A stretch of 64,000 nt of DNA, from contig NC_133911.1 in the NCBI RefSeq assembly GCF_964199755.1, positions 5,049,001-5,113,000 on the forward strand, written 5' to 3'. Under the pieces are notes generated by a model. It made no database searches. It saw only the letters and a list, made by a program, of their open reading frames with translations, and was not told where the DNA came from. Within the stretch, counting starts at the first letter, position 1. Each line of letters begins with the position of its first letter. Below are positions 32,399 through 45,500 of this stretch, piece by piece. Both the position numbers and the translations under genes were made by a program. This DNA is from Larus michahellis. Lineage: Eukaryota > Chordata > Aves > Charadriiformes > Laridae.

Positions 32399-35300
32399 CT
32401 GCAAGGGCAAGAAAGGAATTAACCGGTGTCATTCCTACAGACCATCCCCCGGAAAAGAGCAAACATCGCGTCAGATCAGCTACAGTACTGCCCAACTGAC
32501 AGCAAATCCCACTTAGACGAGAAAAACAGATTCAGAAAAACCAACCTTGCACCCAAAAGCAGACCAGACGGCCGCTGTGGGCTGCTGCTTCTGCAGCCTG
32601 GTCTAGGGGAGGAGCGGGCTGAGCCCTGCGGAAGGACAGACACCCAGCATCCCTCCTCTGAGCCTGCCTTTCCCGCAAGCAGCCGGCATCGCCCAACACG
32701 CCCACTGCAGTGACTCTCTGTAGCCACTAGATGCTGTGAAATGGCCATTGCAGAGCGAGCATCCCAGACAGCGCTTGCCAGCAGGGAGTAGATGCCCTTG
32801 CAACGCGCGTTTCTTACCAGTACGCGCCGCATCCTGCCATGAAAAAGTGGCATTAAGAGCAATTAATCCTCATCTCCCTCCCAGATCCTCCTTCTAATGC
32901 ATTTCCTGGCAAATACTTACATGCAGGACAACCAGGAGCGAATTCTGCACTGCAGGGGAGTTACAGAGGGTCAGAATGAATCGCACAGTGCTCCAGATGC
33001 GGAGGACGATAAAGATGACAGGGATGAGAATCAACTTCTTATCTGCTATGGAGGTCCGGGGTGGAAATGCAGGTGCTCTTGAGAGGATGGGGCGATACTC
33101 TGAGAGCGCGGCATGCTTCCAGGGAGGGTGGGAGGGAGACAAAAAACATGAACAAAAAGCTATACAAGTCGGACATTTAGCTCCAGGGATTCTTTCCAAA
33201 GCAAACTAAATTTTTGCATCTTGTGGGAAGTCAGCAGGAACACTGTCTTCAGCCACATTCTGCCCTTGGTAACGCAAAACATTCCTACTGAAGCCAAGGA
33301 GTGGCAAATAAACGAAATCCGACCCTTATCAGAGTCCCACTAAAGCTTTATATTAACAAACATCACTACGCAGTTGCCAAGAAACCAGGTCATAACAATG
33401 TAAAAGAGCAAAAAGAAATAGTTTTGCTGGTCTGGTGACCTGGCCCCATTGCTGCTGGCTTTACTGCCTCGTAAATACATGGTTTGGCCTTGCAAATGTC
33501 TCTTGACAGATATATATATAAAAATATATATTTTTATATATATATATATATACATACACATGTACGTGTATGTGGGAGAAGTCCAGCTCATCTTTCTCAA
33601 ACTATTAAAACTTTTGGCCTTCACCATGGCTACAGCCAACAAGTTCCACAAGGAATTTATGCCCAGGTGAGCCAGCCCTTCGGTATGTTTGTGTAGAACC
33701 TGCTGCCTGATTTCCAACCACATACTGCCAGCAATGTGCTTCCATGGATTTGGGCAAGCCAGCCAGCCTCTCTATACCAGCACATGTAGAACGAAAACCT
33801 GGGATCTGTGTCCTGGGTCAGGGTGGGCAGAGGTGTAAGGCCCATGAGACCTTCCTATTGTGGAAGCTACTGGATGCACTCAGATTCCTGGATGGGGGAG
33901 AGCAGGTCACCACAGCACCCAGAGCAGTGTCTGGGACATAGGATGCTGAATACCAGGGTGTTAACGTGGGTGAAGAGATTAAAATCTCAGGATAGCTGAC
34001 CTGCAGAAAATGATTCCTCCTACCATTAGGGCTACAGAGAATAGACAACTGATTCATAGTATTCTCCTTCACTCCAGTACCCCCAGTCCCGACACTTTGC
34101 CTCCTCCAGAACAGAGCCGTGTGACAACGCCGCACGGTGCCCCCAGTTGAACCCTGCTGAGGGCTTTCAGCGCAGCTTCCCACCCGCTCCCATGCAGTCT
34201 GTTCCCTTTGGGAAGCCCCTCGTGCACACCCTGCGCCTGGCCCCCCACAACAGCTACTTCCAGAGTTTCTCAGACTGCGCAGAAGCCTCTGCTGCAAAAC
34301 CCACTTCGTCCCAAACCCAGCCCTGGCTGCCTCTTGCTCCTCCATGGAAGGGGGAGACCTCCCGCCAGCAAAGAGCCTCAGTAAGCAGGTACCAGGCTTG
34401 GCAAAATCGCTAGTGATGACAAGAGAGACCCTCCAGTCCAGGAGGCCCTGTGTGCTGCTGCTCCAGCCCTCAGACCCTCCGTTACGAGAACGGTGACCAC
34501 CGCCTGCCCGCAGCACTGCTCCTGCGGGCGTCAGGGCTGGGAGCGGGGCCAGGAGAGCAGAGTGCCCGAGAGTCCCTGGCAGGGCAGGAGGGTGACAGCC
34601 CGGTCTGGTGGGGGCTCAGGTTTCCCCGGCAGTCACGCTGCTATCTTTGACAGCGGCTGGAACACAGCGTCCTGTCTGATTTATGTCAGGTGATGGTGAC
34701 GAGCACCAGCAAGCCCTTCCCAACACCCCTTTCCCCGGGCCCTTAGGACTGCTTAAGGCTACCTTCTTCCAACACGTCTGTGGGATCCTGCCCTAACCAG
34801 ATCCGTGTTTATCCCTAACAACCACAGCACGCAGGTTTGCAGTGGCAGCATTTTCCAGGACATCTGTCCCGATGTTTGGGGTTTTTTCCCCTACTACAAC
34901 TTAGAGGAAAAAAAAGGAATCTCTGGATGTCGTTCCTCCTGCCACGCTCAATCTAGATGTCTTTATTATGCAGATGTTTTATTACACAGATGTTGTCCTA
35001 GATGCCCCCTGGATTCTCTGTGTTCACAAGGAACAGCAGCAAATAGGCTTCCGAATTCTGAAACCCTCCTAGGACGGAGCGTATTGCTGATGCCTATGGT
35101 GCTAATGCTATAGTGCCCAGACTCCCAAAGGGGGCTTTATGCTGCTAGTACCAAACAGGTATTCATAAATGCAAACTATCATTAGAGATCCTAAAATGCC
35201 TGAGGTTAGGTAAGTCGGGATGCCAATCTCAGGCTTGGCACAAGTGGAACCATGGAAGACTGACTAAAGCTGAATTTCATCCTTCACATCCTGTTTCAAT

Positions 35301-38300
35301 TCTTACTGTAGGATTTATGCTTCTCTCACATACATCCCATAACCCCTTAAGTTTCCAAAACGCTTTTACATCCTTCTAGTGCTAAGTCATTGTGTAATGC
35401 TGCTGCAGCTGCTCCATCGGGTGTGCTGCTCCTCCAGTGCTGGATGCATTTCAGCAGTACGTGAAGCACCTCCTGCCTGGGTACCTGCTACATACGCAGC
35501 CAAATCTTCAGAGCAGGGGAGGACAGAACCACACAGCAACTCTGTAACCTAAGCTGAAAGCAGCAAAATACTCACCGCTCTATTAATGTGCTTCTTGATG
35601 AGAATGTAGAGCACTGGCAAAGTCACGTAGGCCAGTATCTCCCAAACTTTCCCTGTTAGCAACATCCACAAGACCCGGTCCTCTGCGTCCAAGTTGACCC
35701 AACACCAGCCCACAGAAACATTGGAGGCATCATAGCCAATCTTCTTCAGAGCAACAGCAGCCACCGTAATGCCAAGGGGGACTCCCCAGCTGAGGAAAGA
35801 AGATGAAGAGCAAGGTTAAGCCAAGAACATACTCAGTTTAGTCCCTCCACACTCCAGGGAAAAATGGGTGACGGACCAAGGGATTCTTCATCAGACAGGA
35901 CAGCAATACCCGTTCCAGAACATCAACACTCCCGCGTCAGGCCGAAGGGGAGCGACAGACAAAGAGGTATTTGACAGCACACAAACGTGGACTGCAAATC
36001 CGCTTCCCGGGGACCTACTCGAGGAATTTGGATCCCCAGTCCCGAAGGACAGACGCATAACGATGTGCCGCACTCTGAGCTGGAAGCGGGCCCGCACGGC
36101 AAGCGGTGAGCGTCCAGCGAGGTGAACAGGAGACATCCCACCTACTCCCCTTCCCCCCTGGATACAGGCGAGGTGGAGGATTTGACGAGGCCAGAGCATT
36201 GTACAAGGTGACCATCCTGTAGGACCCAGCCATTGACGAGCACGCCGGCTGACGCACGGCTGTCAGAACAAGCGACCGACGCCATGTTCTGATTCCTGAG
36301 TGACACCTGGCACAAAGGACCAGCACACAAAGAGATCCACAGTTTTATTCCATCAGTAGGGGTTTTTTTTGTTTGTTTGTTTTTAAGTGGAGATGTGTTT
36401 GTTTTTAAGTGGAGATGTAGTCAATATTTTGGGAGCAAAAGGATAATTTCTGAAGGACAAAGGGCAAGTTTCTCGCCAAGTAAAAGCGCTGTCAGCAACA
36501 GCAAAAAGCTAAGAAAGCGAAGAGGAGCAATATTCTCCTAACTGGGAGCGGTGTTCTGACTTCGGCTTCTCTCTTGACAGCAGAGGCAAATACAGGGAAG
36601 CATTTAGAAGAAAAATAACTGGTGACACACATGAATTAAGTCATTCAGCAGCTCAGGCTGCCCACAAAAAAAACCACCCATGAGCAAGAACTGAAAAATT
36701 CCATGAGCCCAAATGTGAAGACACTCAGCCCTTTCTGGGTGCTGCTAATAGCCAGGGCTTCGCAGCCTGGGATGTGCAACCCACCAATTACCCACAACTG
36801 GAACACTGCCCTGCACTCAGCTGAATGCATCACCTGCCCGCCCCATAGTCATCCTCAGAGAAGGGTTCTGTGGAGGACAAGGACAATTCCTCAATACGTG
36901 ACACAACTCCTCAATACATGACACGAATGCTTCAGGGAATGCTCAGCTCGAGCTTCCAGCGCAGCCCTCCTGGCCTCTCCAGATGCAAAGAAAACAAAGC
37001 CATTACTGCACTGCTCTCATTACCTTCCTGCCTCACCCTCCTCCTTCACCAACAGCCTGGAGCAGCTGCAGAGAACATGAAAAAGATCTTCCTCCTAAAA
37101 CCAGTTTCACATGCATCACACCACACAGGCAACCAGCAGTTGCCTCCACCAGATTATCTGAAATTCCACAGCCCGACTGAAAAAAAAAAAATAAAAAAAT
37201 CGGAGATAATCCCATGATATTAGATCTCAAAAATAGCCTATTTCCTACTCTTAAACAACGTCTGGGTTCACCTGCTCACAAAACAAGTATAAATATTATG
37301 CTGTAAAACAAACCAGAGTCAACCTCATAGCACGTTTAGGACATTTTGTTTCAGCGTTCAGTTCAGAACAGCCAGTGCTCGTCGAGGCACTGCTGTTATT
37401 TAAGGAGAGTGCTGCCCTCCCCATGCTATTATCAGCACAGGCTTTCTAAAAAACATTCCAAACATCGCCACCACCATGAAAATTTCTACGCTGCTCAAGA
37501 CTCATTTTGGTCAAAATGGTGATTTACCTGAAAACAAGGATTAGAGACGCAGAGACATTCAAATTTCAGTACGCTTGGAAGAAGCGACCACTAAGGTAAA
37601 GAATTCAAGAGAACTGGCACCTCCTTAAAGAAATCATAACAAGGCACACAAGCACAAATGAGTCCAGCAGCAAGAAAAAGGAAGCGTATTAAGAAACTAA
37701 TTTGCCTAAATAATGATCTCCACAGTGACCTGAAACTGAAAGAGAATTATACGAGATGAAACCAGGTCAAATTACCAGGCAGGGATATAAGAGAGAAGAG
37801 CATACAGACACAGTGAGAGAGGCCACGGTAGGAAAGAAGAGACCACTAGACAAGGGACTTAAAATCTTCAAGTATTTAACTGGTACAAGAAAGAACATGG
37901 AAGAAAACTGCCACACATCAGGCAGTTCATTTTCACTTAAATAGCATATTGGGATCAGACGGCTACTACAACTAACACCAAGGACAAAGGATTACAAACC
38001 CAAAGTGAAGTTAGAAAATTTAGCAATTAGTCAGGCATTTCACTGAACTTCTTCAGCTCCATTTTAGAAAACTGGAAAGGAGAACTGAGAGTTGTGATTT
38101 GATTATTCTTAAGAACGCCTAAATGACAGGTTCCCCAGGACTGCAAAATATCAATGCTTTATACCCATTTAGAAGAATGGAGCAACGGAAGAATCAGACC
38201 ATTCTAACACCCAGGGCACATGTAAAGACTGGAATAAAAAGGATCCAAGATAACAGAAAGAGGCAGAAATTTTACTCTTGAGCCGTAAAGACAATGCAAT

Positions 38301-41300
38301 TATGTAGGTTGGGCCTTTCAAAAGCACACTCGGATCTAAACACAATCAGTGTGGGAGAGAAGGGAAAGAAGCTACTGCTTGCACCTCTGTACGAAGGCTT
38401 GCAATGCCATCCCGAAGGGAGATACATCAGCGCTTATGTCCCTAATACAGCCCCCAGCAACCTATTCGTAACAGCGCATACAGCCCAGCACATCTTTCCA
38501 CATTAACACCAACGCTGCGCTTACACAAGGTGAGAACAAGGACCCCTAAACTACAGCAGCCTACAAGTTGTTTTGGTTTTCTTGTCCTCGGCGTGCCTGG
38601 GTCAGACGGGTTAATACCACACTGATTTATGCCGCACAGCTGCTTTGTTTTTTCCTCACCCCCAGAGGCTCTCGCAGGCAGGGAAGATTCGCAGTCACCT
38701 GCCTGCACAGGTTAGACAACAAGCCACCCTGCCAGCAAACCTGCAGGCGATCCCTTCTGGGGACAGGAATTTTTACTCTACAAAGAGAGGGGAAAACAAA
38801 GAAATAATAAGAGTCAGTCTTCTGGATACCCAGCCAATTTGAGGAAAGAGCTTTGAGCATACATTGCAAGCAGAACTCCAGACCAAATCTGCTCCAATTT
38901 AAATCTTTGCTTTCCCTCCCCGTCAAGCGTCAGACGGGTTGCAGTCCCAAAGCACCAGCGAAGCACTCCAGAATGTAAAAGCTAAGGCACCCGCAGTCAG
39001 GGAGCTCGCGCTTTGGCTGGCCCAACTGACAAGTGTTTATAGACTAAATGACAAAGCCACAGCAAGTTTCAAGAGATCCCTGCACCTTACAGGCAGCGCT
39101 GAGGGAACTTAAGCCCAGTCCTGAAATTTAGCACTGCCACAATCACGCGTGATGCGCCATGGAGGGCTCGGATGTACAGTAGTGCATGGAAGGGCCCCCA
39201 TGTACTCCATGGACATGCATGCATATATACGCATGGTTATAAACATATGTAAGAATAGACATGTATTTCACTTTTCTATATAAGCACACACATGTATTTT
39301 ACCTCTTTACGTGTATATAAAAGCAAGCATGTATATGCTTATAACCATCTGCATAGCCTCATCATGAAATGCAAACACTTCAGAAGCTGACAGCAATTGC
39401 TATCAAAAGCAAAGCAAGAAACAATCCCAAGGTGGGTTCTGGTCCATTCCTCACCCCGAGTTTGGATCAGCTACTCTCACGGCAGAGGTGACATTACCCA
39501 GCTAAATGATGCTTGGTATTTAGAAATCCAGAACAAGTGAGGCAGCCAGGACCTCTACACTCCAGATGCCAGGACGGACACCTTACAACTACATAAATAT
39601 TTTGAAAGCTAACTGCAAGCTTGTTTTCAAAGCTCAGCTGAGCTCAACACAAGTTTAAAACCAAAGCAGAGCCTGCGGTTCTCTCGTCTAGCAGTGGAAT
39701 AGGTGGATGTGTTCCCACATGACTGTAAGGAACAACATGCAAGGAACAAACTTGTTTGACAGGTTTCATCCAGTGTGACATCCTAATTTCCCTAAAAAGA
39801 CCATTTCAAGGACTGACTTCCAACATATATTTACTCAGCTAAAGAACAAACACGCTCTGGTCATACTCAATATCAAGAGTGTTCGTCTTCACCAACACCT
39901 GCCCCTTAGGAGTAACTGCTTGTGAAGAATAGGAAACGTGCGACCGAGCTCCATCCTGCCTGGAGTCCCTTCCACAAGCGTCTCAGAATGACTCTTCACA
40001 CACTGGTTGCTGCAACACCAACCTATCAAGCAAGGGTGGGGAGGGGGGGGGGAAATCCCTAATCCAAAAATCCCTGCTTCTTGCCTAGACAAAAATACTG
40101 GAAACTTATCTTTAAGTCCTTAAAACATCATCCGCCCTTTGTCACCTTTCCCTTTGCCCTGGACAGGTCTCCATCACCTACCTTCTGCAATTAATGCATG
40201 TGCTAGTACCTTTTGGTACCGGTTGCAGAAGCTCCTATCCGCATGGTATTGAAAGATTTTTAGGCTAAGAGCACCGCAGACAGACAGACAGCGGGACTTT
40301 GAAGCACTGAAAAGCACGAGAGGGAGCCACCTCCAAGGATGATGTCCAGAATTTGATTTCATGATGGAGTTCTCGGGTAATGATAAAATTGCAGGGAAGG
40401 AAAGAAAGAAGATGTGTCACAAGGGGATGGGCAGGGAACAGGTCCTCACTTGTTTTCTCTGGCTTTTCATACAGATCGTAAAGCAGGAAGACGCTTTAAA
40501 CACCATCTCTGCGCAGAATGGGAGCCGTCTGCGAAGCAGAACCTGGTAACAGGTTGCCGATGAAAGCTCTCTCTATTGCCCTTTAAACAGAGCAAGTGGA
40601 GCTGATCAATACCAAGAACAGAAAATGGCACTTTATTTTTCCTGGGAAGACCTGAAAAATCAACCTAGTGGATTCAGCCAGAGGAAGTTCGGTTTGAACA
40701 CTCCCTTCCCCTCCGTCGCAGGGTTAGAGCCATCTGTCAGGATTCTTACAGTTTTAAAAGAGTGCACAGATTACGGCCAACGTTATTGCAGCGAATTTGC
40801 CTGTTCCTTTCTGCAGGCTGAGACGCGTTAAACCCGACGGAGAAGGTAAAGCACAGACAAAAGCCACACAACAAGTGATTAGCAGACAGGAAAATTACAA
40901 ATAGGCCAGATTTGCATCAACTCTTTGATGTAGCCTGATGCAGACAGCACACCCATAACAAAGTCAGGCTCCTTTTTTTCCTGTTCTTTCAGCAACATGT
41001 GGCTCTTCACCAGCACTCCGTCCCCGTCCCCCCCGGAATTCTTAAATGCAACATTCCCTTCACTTGAAATGAAATAACCCAACGAACTCCACTGTCCCGC
41101 CGCATCTTATTTCACCGTCACCTCCCTCAGCCCGGTGTACGCCGACGGACGCGCAGTCACCTCGGGCTGCCTCCCATGCAGACCTTCCTGCCCAGCCGTA
41201 ATCGGAACAGGTAGGGCAGGAATTGGAAGTTCCTCCCTGATTCACACTTCGCCTTAACGCCTTCCTCCGGCCCACCTTTACCTGGACACAGCTCCAATTC

Positions 41301-42587
41301 CATCGCCTCCCAAATGACGCTTGTTTGAAAATAAAAGGTGACAAACATTTGACTGAGAAAACAAAGAAAATTCAGTACTTGCCCTGATGGCTTTTTTTTT
41401 AAAAAAAACCAAACAGATCATTCCTCTTATAATTTATTGCAAAAGCTAGAGGGCACAGAGGACTAAAGGATCACTGTTTTGCTCAGCGTGGAGGTAGCAC
41501 ATGATTCCACAAGCTCAAATTGCATAATGAAAGCTTTTACTAAACATGATGTGGAAAATCAGCTTGTTAAATAGCAGAAACTGAGACATAAAGCTGCACT
41601 GTGGTCTGTTTTGTCTTGCTTTCAATCAAACATGCCAAAACAACCTTCAGAGTGCTTTGCCAGCAGCCTCCTCACTTGCAGGCTATATTCTCCCACATTT
41701 ACAGCAACCTGCCTGGGCAGAGGGGAAGGATCTACAGACCAGGCTGCCACGGGGAAGACGGGGACCTGCGGAAACACATCCCAAACACGGGAGTTTTGGC
41801 AACAGCACGCTGATATTTCAAACACAAGTTTCATTTCTAGGACATCAGAGCAGATTGCGGAGGGAAAGCAGAAGCCAGGATTTTCCGAATCGTTACCTCT
41901 TACCGGAGATTCTCCTAGGTGACCTTAAACAAATAATTTTTAAGTTTTCCACATCTCCATTTCTTCACTTGGGAGGGAAGAGGGCGGGGGGGTGAACAAG
42001 CAAGGCTGGTTAGTGAAAAGACAGCAAAATCCCTGTTTAAAAGGCACTTGAGAAGGGCACACTACCCTTAAGAAAAGCGCAGGTGACTCCAGCAGCCATC
42101 CTGGTGCTTCACGGCGGAGCCGAGTGTGCCAGCGGTGGCTCCTGGCCACAGGCTGGGTGGCTTTGGGGTCCGCACCTCGGGGCCTCACCGGGACGGCCGA
42201 CAGCACCCACCTCACGACGTGGAAGCAGCAGAGCAAGCCCGTGCCCGTGGGCGAGCCCCTCACAATGGTGATATAGAGGTAAAGGGCAACGGCCATGGTC
42301 CAGAAGAAGGAGCTGGTGTTGGAGAAGGTGGACAGGGCGCCCTGCAGCACGCAGTCCCATGACGTCCTGTCGAAGTCCTGCAGCACCCCGTAGAAGTAAG
42401 AGAGGGCTGAGAGGAGGTCTGCCAGCGACAGGTAGAGCAGGAGCTGGCGGGGACGCGTCCGCAGCTCCGGCCAGAGGGCGTGGGTGCAGACCAGCAGGCT
42501 GGAGCCCAGGAAGGAGAGCACGCAGGACACCAGCACGACCCCCCGCTCCGAGGCGTACAGCCGGGTGGGGGGCAGCGGCTCGGGCAT
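32183..42587 (-). CDS. GPR157: GPR157, orphan G protein-coupled receptor (4 coding exons)
   Basis: This is a seven-transmembrane receptor; mammalian GPR157 is reported to signal through Gq in primary cilia of radial glia. Exons in transcript order: 42211-42587, 35576-35789, 32921-33115 and 32183-32398. Phases agree and give 333 aa (human is about 335). Helices 1-3 lie in exon 1 (about 16-36, 47-68, 80-108). C79 (WDCVLQ) and C155 (VGWCW) are the likely extracellular disulfide pair. Long stretches match human, including LADLLSALSYFYGVLQ, KKIGYDAS, ADKKLILIP and GIGNTFQGGANCIMFVLCTR. The start MPEPLPP matches the human proline-rich N-terminus. Only the cytoplasmic tail after CCCHH is diverged. 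The order next to SLC2A5 and MIR34A agrees with human 1p36. Confidence 0.93.
32921..33115 (-). CDS. GPR157: GPR157 coding exon 3 (helices 5-6 region)
   Basis: Exactly 65 codons (198-262): HAALSEYRPILS in the intracellular loop, then DKKLILIPVIFIVLRIWSTV and CNSPAVQNSLLVVLH. The donor is GTAAGT. Confidence 0.93.
33508..33575. repeat. (TA)n microsatellite with flanking CA/TG-rich end
   Basis: Alternating TA runs broken by short A and T runs, followed by CATACACATGTACGTGTATG. It lies in GPR157 intron 2 and can fold on itself. Confidence 0.9.
35576..35789 (-). CDS. GPR157: GPR157 coding exon 2 (helices 4-5)
   Basis: Residues 126-197: VAAVALKKIGYDASNVSVGW with sequon N149 and disulfide C155, then LWMLLTGKVWEILAYVTLPV and HINRA. 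The acceptor is CTTCCTCAG and the donor GTGAGT. Confidence 0.93.
36374..36417. repeat. 22-bp tandem duplication in GPR157 intron 1
   Basis: TGTTTGTTTTTAAGTGGAGATG occurs as two adjacent copies (36374-36395 and 36396-36417), preceded by a GTTT-rich run. Confidence 0.9.
39233..39348. repeat. Imperfect inverted repeat (16-bp arms)
   Basis: The left arm ATGGTTATAAACATAT (39233-39248) and the right arm ATATGCTTATAACCAT (39333-39348) are complementary with one mismatch, separated by 84 bp of AT-rich sequence. It lies in GPR157 intron 1. It may be a chance palindrome in AT-rich DNA or the ends of a small old transposon. Confidence 0.6.
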
Positions 42588-42790
42588 GCCGGACCGGGCG
42601 GAGGGACGCGGCACCGCCGGGCCCCGGCAGCGGCGGGAGCGGCCCCGCGGCCCGGCCCGGCCCCGCCCGCCCCCGCCGTCATGTGAGCCCGGCCCGGCCC
42701 CGCCGCCCCCGGGGAATCCCGGCCGCCGGACGGGCTGGAGCGCGCTCGGGGGGCGCTGGGGCACGGCCTGCCGCCGCCCCGGCAACAACC
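42100..42790. promoter_or_regulatory. GPR157: CpG-rich island over GPR157 exon 1 and promoter
   Basis: The sequence is strongly GC- and CpG-rich, with repeated CCCCGCCC and GGCCCGG blocks upstream of the ATG, in contrast to AT-richer flanks. No TATA box was seen, as usual for such promoters. An E-box-like TCATGTGA lies at about 42679-42686. Confidence 0.8.
42211..42587 (-). CDS. GPR157: GPR157 coding exon 1 (helices 1-3)
   Basis: Residues 1-126, GC-rich. The open frame extends upstream of the chosen ATG, but the conserved N-terminus starts at MPEPLPPTRLYASERG. The exon ends FHVV plus AG before donor GTGGGT. Confidence 0.92.
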
Positions 42791-43041
42791 TTTTTAATTT
42801 ACAGCAAAAAAACCCCAACCTACCCGACCCAAAAACACACACAAAAAAAAAACCCACAGAAAACAACAACAACAACCCGCCGAGACCGCCTGCTGCAATG
42901 TGACAGAAGGGACTGATTCGGAAATAAGTGCCTTTTTTTTTTTTCCCACTACCATCTCCTAAAAGCATCCTTGATACCCTTCTTCTAAGGAGGGCTCACA
43001 ACTCTCCCACCCTTTCCCAAGGCAGAACTGTATTGATAAAA

Positions 43042-43411
43042 GGATCACAGAATGGTTGGGGTTGGAAGGGACCTTAAAGATCATCCAGTGCCACCCCCTG
43101 CCCTGGGCAGGGACACCTCCCACCAGCCCAGGTTGCTCCAAGCCCCGTCCAACCTGGCCTTGAACCCCTCCAGGGATGGGGCAGCCACAGCTTCTCTGGG
43201 CAACCTGGGCCAGGGGCTCACCGCCCTCACAGCAAACAATTTCTTCCTGATATCTCATCTAAATCTACCCTCTTTCAGGTTAAAACTGTCACCCCTCGTC
43301 CTCTGGCTCCCCTCCCTGCTCCAGAGTCCCTCCCCAGCTTTCCTGGAGCCCCTTTAGGGACTGGAAGGTGCTCTAAGGTCTCCCCGAAGCCTCCTCCAGA
43401 CTGAACAACCC
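43042..43411 (-). mobile_element. Truncated CR1 LINE (3' end)
   Basis: On the plus strand, GGATCACAGAATGG and GGTTGGAAGGGACCTTAAAG lead through AACCTGGCCTTGAACCCCTC, TTTCTTCCTGATATCTCATC and AAGGTCTCCCC in the usual CR1 order. The 3' terminus is at the left, so it is a minus-strand insertion. Confidence 0.9.
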
Positions 43412-45474
43412 AATCTATCTACGTATCTCAGTATTTCACAGAACACTTGTGGGGACACAGTTTGAACCGTATGTGTTCAGATACCCAGGATCAGAGGTTA
43501 TTGGGCAGCAATCCTGCCCCGGTTCCTTCACCCCCCCCCCAGGTGGCACCAATGTTATCTTTACCTTCCACATTCTTTACTTTGAAAAACGCCAGCGCTG
43601 ACTCTTGCGGTGACTCCTGCAACCTGCGAAACAGAAAAGGATAAGCAGACACAATAGAGCATTCACTATCACGTTAAACAGATTTTACATTTCTCCAGGT
43701 AAGAAAGTGCCTCCCCCCCTTCAAAGAACTTACAAGTTGAAAGCACGTTCTTGTTTGCTTCTAACTTGCCTGACACTTCACCAGCTTCCACACAGACAAC
43801 TCAGACCTTACACCTTTGATGGGGAGAGTGACGTGCTCAGTTTCCAAAGGAGATAGTTATTGTTTCAGGTGCCTTGTTCTCTCAAACAGCTTAATCTACC
43901 CTAGCTACCTAGAAGAATCCCTGCTGAACTCACAGTTTTTAACAAGATTTACTCTGACCTGTAAAACCTTATCCCCCCCACTCCTCTTCTCTCAGTACCC
44001 TGAAACCATCCAACACACCCTAGAACTTGCATCTGACAAATATCTTTAAAAAACCCACAAATTATTCAGTGTTTGCATTTTACTTTGGGCCATGGTATCC
44101 TTTCAGTTTTACATTTCCATCTTCCAAACTGAGAAGGCGTTCTTCTCAATGTTTTAAACCACTTCTTTTGAGGAGTCTTGTATTTTAGAACATACCATTT
44201 TACAACTAAGGCTTTCAGGGTAACTAGTATTTAATTGAACTCTGTTTTTGCACTATTGCCAGTTTACTGCACGAAAACAAACAATTGCACTTTTTTACAA
44301 ATAAAGCCCTATTGTTCTCAGATGTATAAGAGGGCCACTACTGCTTCATGGTTTTCAGAGCAGGTTTTCCCATTTTTCCACTGCAGCACTTTCTTCTTCC
44401 ACTACTCCGCTGCACAGCTGTATTCAAAACCTGCAGGCAGTTCCACTGCCTCAAGCTTTTGATGATCTTCATCTGGTTTTGACTTTAAGTTCAAATCCAA
44501 TTTTCTAATGAATCCTGGAAGTCCTTGGGGATCCATCAGTTGGTCAGGGTAAGTCTTCACACCCACTCCGCCAGTTCACAAAGAGCTTTTCACTAACGTT
44601 CAGCTGTGCCTTGGCTACCGAGGATTGCCAGTTCTGAATAAAGTCTTTAGAGGTCTTTTATCAGATTGATTTAAGCCAGTTTTCCCACAGTACAACACGG
44701 GGCCGCGTGGGTCAGCACACAGAGCACCCCACAAATGAACCATCCCTCCCATCGCCTTCCCCGTGCCATCCAAACACCCCACTTCTGCTCCAGACATGCA
44801 CCTCCGAGGACAAGTCACCCCACACTTCTCAAGACCTTGCTAGATGTGAACCACAGAGCTTTTTAAAATTCTCTTTACTAAGTCTCCAGCTGTATCCAGG
44901 CTCAGCGTGCTGCCTCTTGGTCACCTTGACGCATCTGGCATTTGCTCTGTTAAAGTTACTTCCTTTGGAAACAAGATCTTTCTACGGACCTTTTTGACCT
45001 TTACCACTCAGTTAAACTTCATTCAAGCAGGCTTTTACATTTGTAAGTTTATTTAGGAGTCTGATGCTTTCTGCATGTTCTGTGTAGGAAAAGGAAGTTG
45101 CAGCAACTTGCATTTCCCCGGAACACAATCTGACACTGATAGCATTTTTTAACTAATTATTCCTGGCTTTCTTTAGCTACCCTCTGACCCCAAAAAAGCC
45201 ACGAGACAAAACTTTGTCAAGGCTGCATTCCCAGTTGTGGCTCTTACACATTCTTGGCTTCCTCATTGTTCTTTGGTTTCCCTTTGCCCACTTTTATAGC
45301 TCAAGACAGTCACCCACTTATCGCAAACATCCAGAGAAATCACTTCATCAAATACCCTGGGCTTCGGAGCGTTGCTTTTATTTTGGGGTGATGGATGTGG
45401 CTCTACAAGACAGCTTCATTATGTCTTGTAAAATAGTCAGCAGTTTCTACAATTTATTGTGACCTGACAAACTA

Positions 45475-45500
45475 TTTTTTTTTTTTTTTTTTTTTTTTTT
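45475..45500. repeat. Poly(T) run, about 26 bases
   Basis: An uninterrupted T homopolymer with no recognisable retroposon body on either side. Confidence 0.9.

Noticed and set aside
33818-34516. Minus-strand open frame of 232 codons
   Set aside because: It lies inside GPR157 intron 2, matches no protein I know, and has no supporting splice or promoter signals.
42260-42916. Long open frames (140-185 codons) on both strands in the GC-rich block
   Set aside because: They overlap GPR157 exon 1 and its CpG island in other frames; high GC removes stop codons. No family match.
44485-44500. AGTTCAAATCC, similar to a tRNA T-loop
   Set aside because: No acceptor stem, D-arm or anticodon arm could be placed around it.
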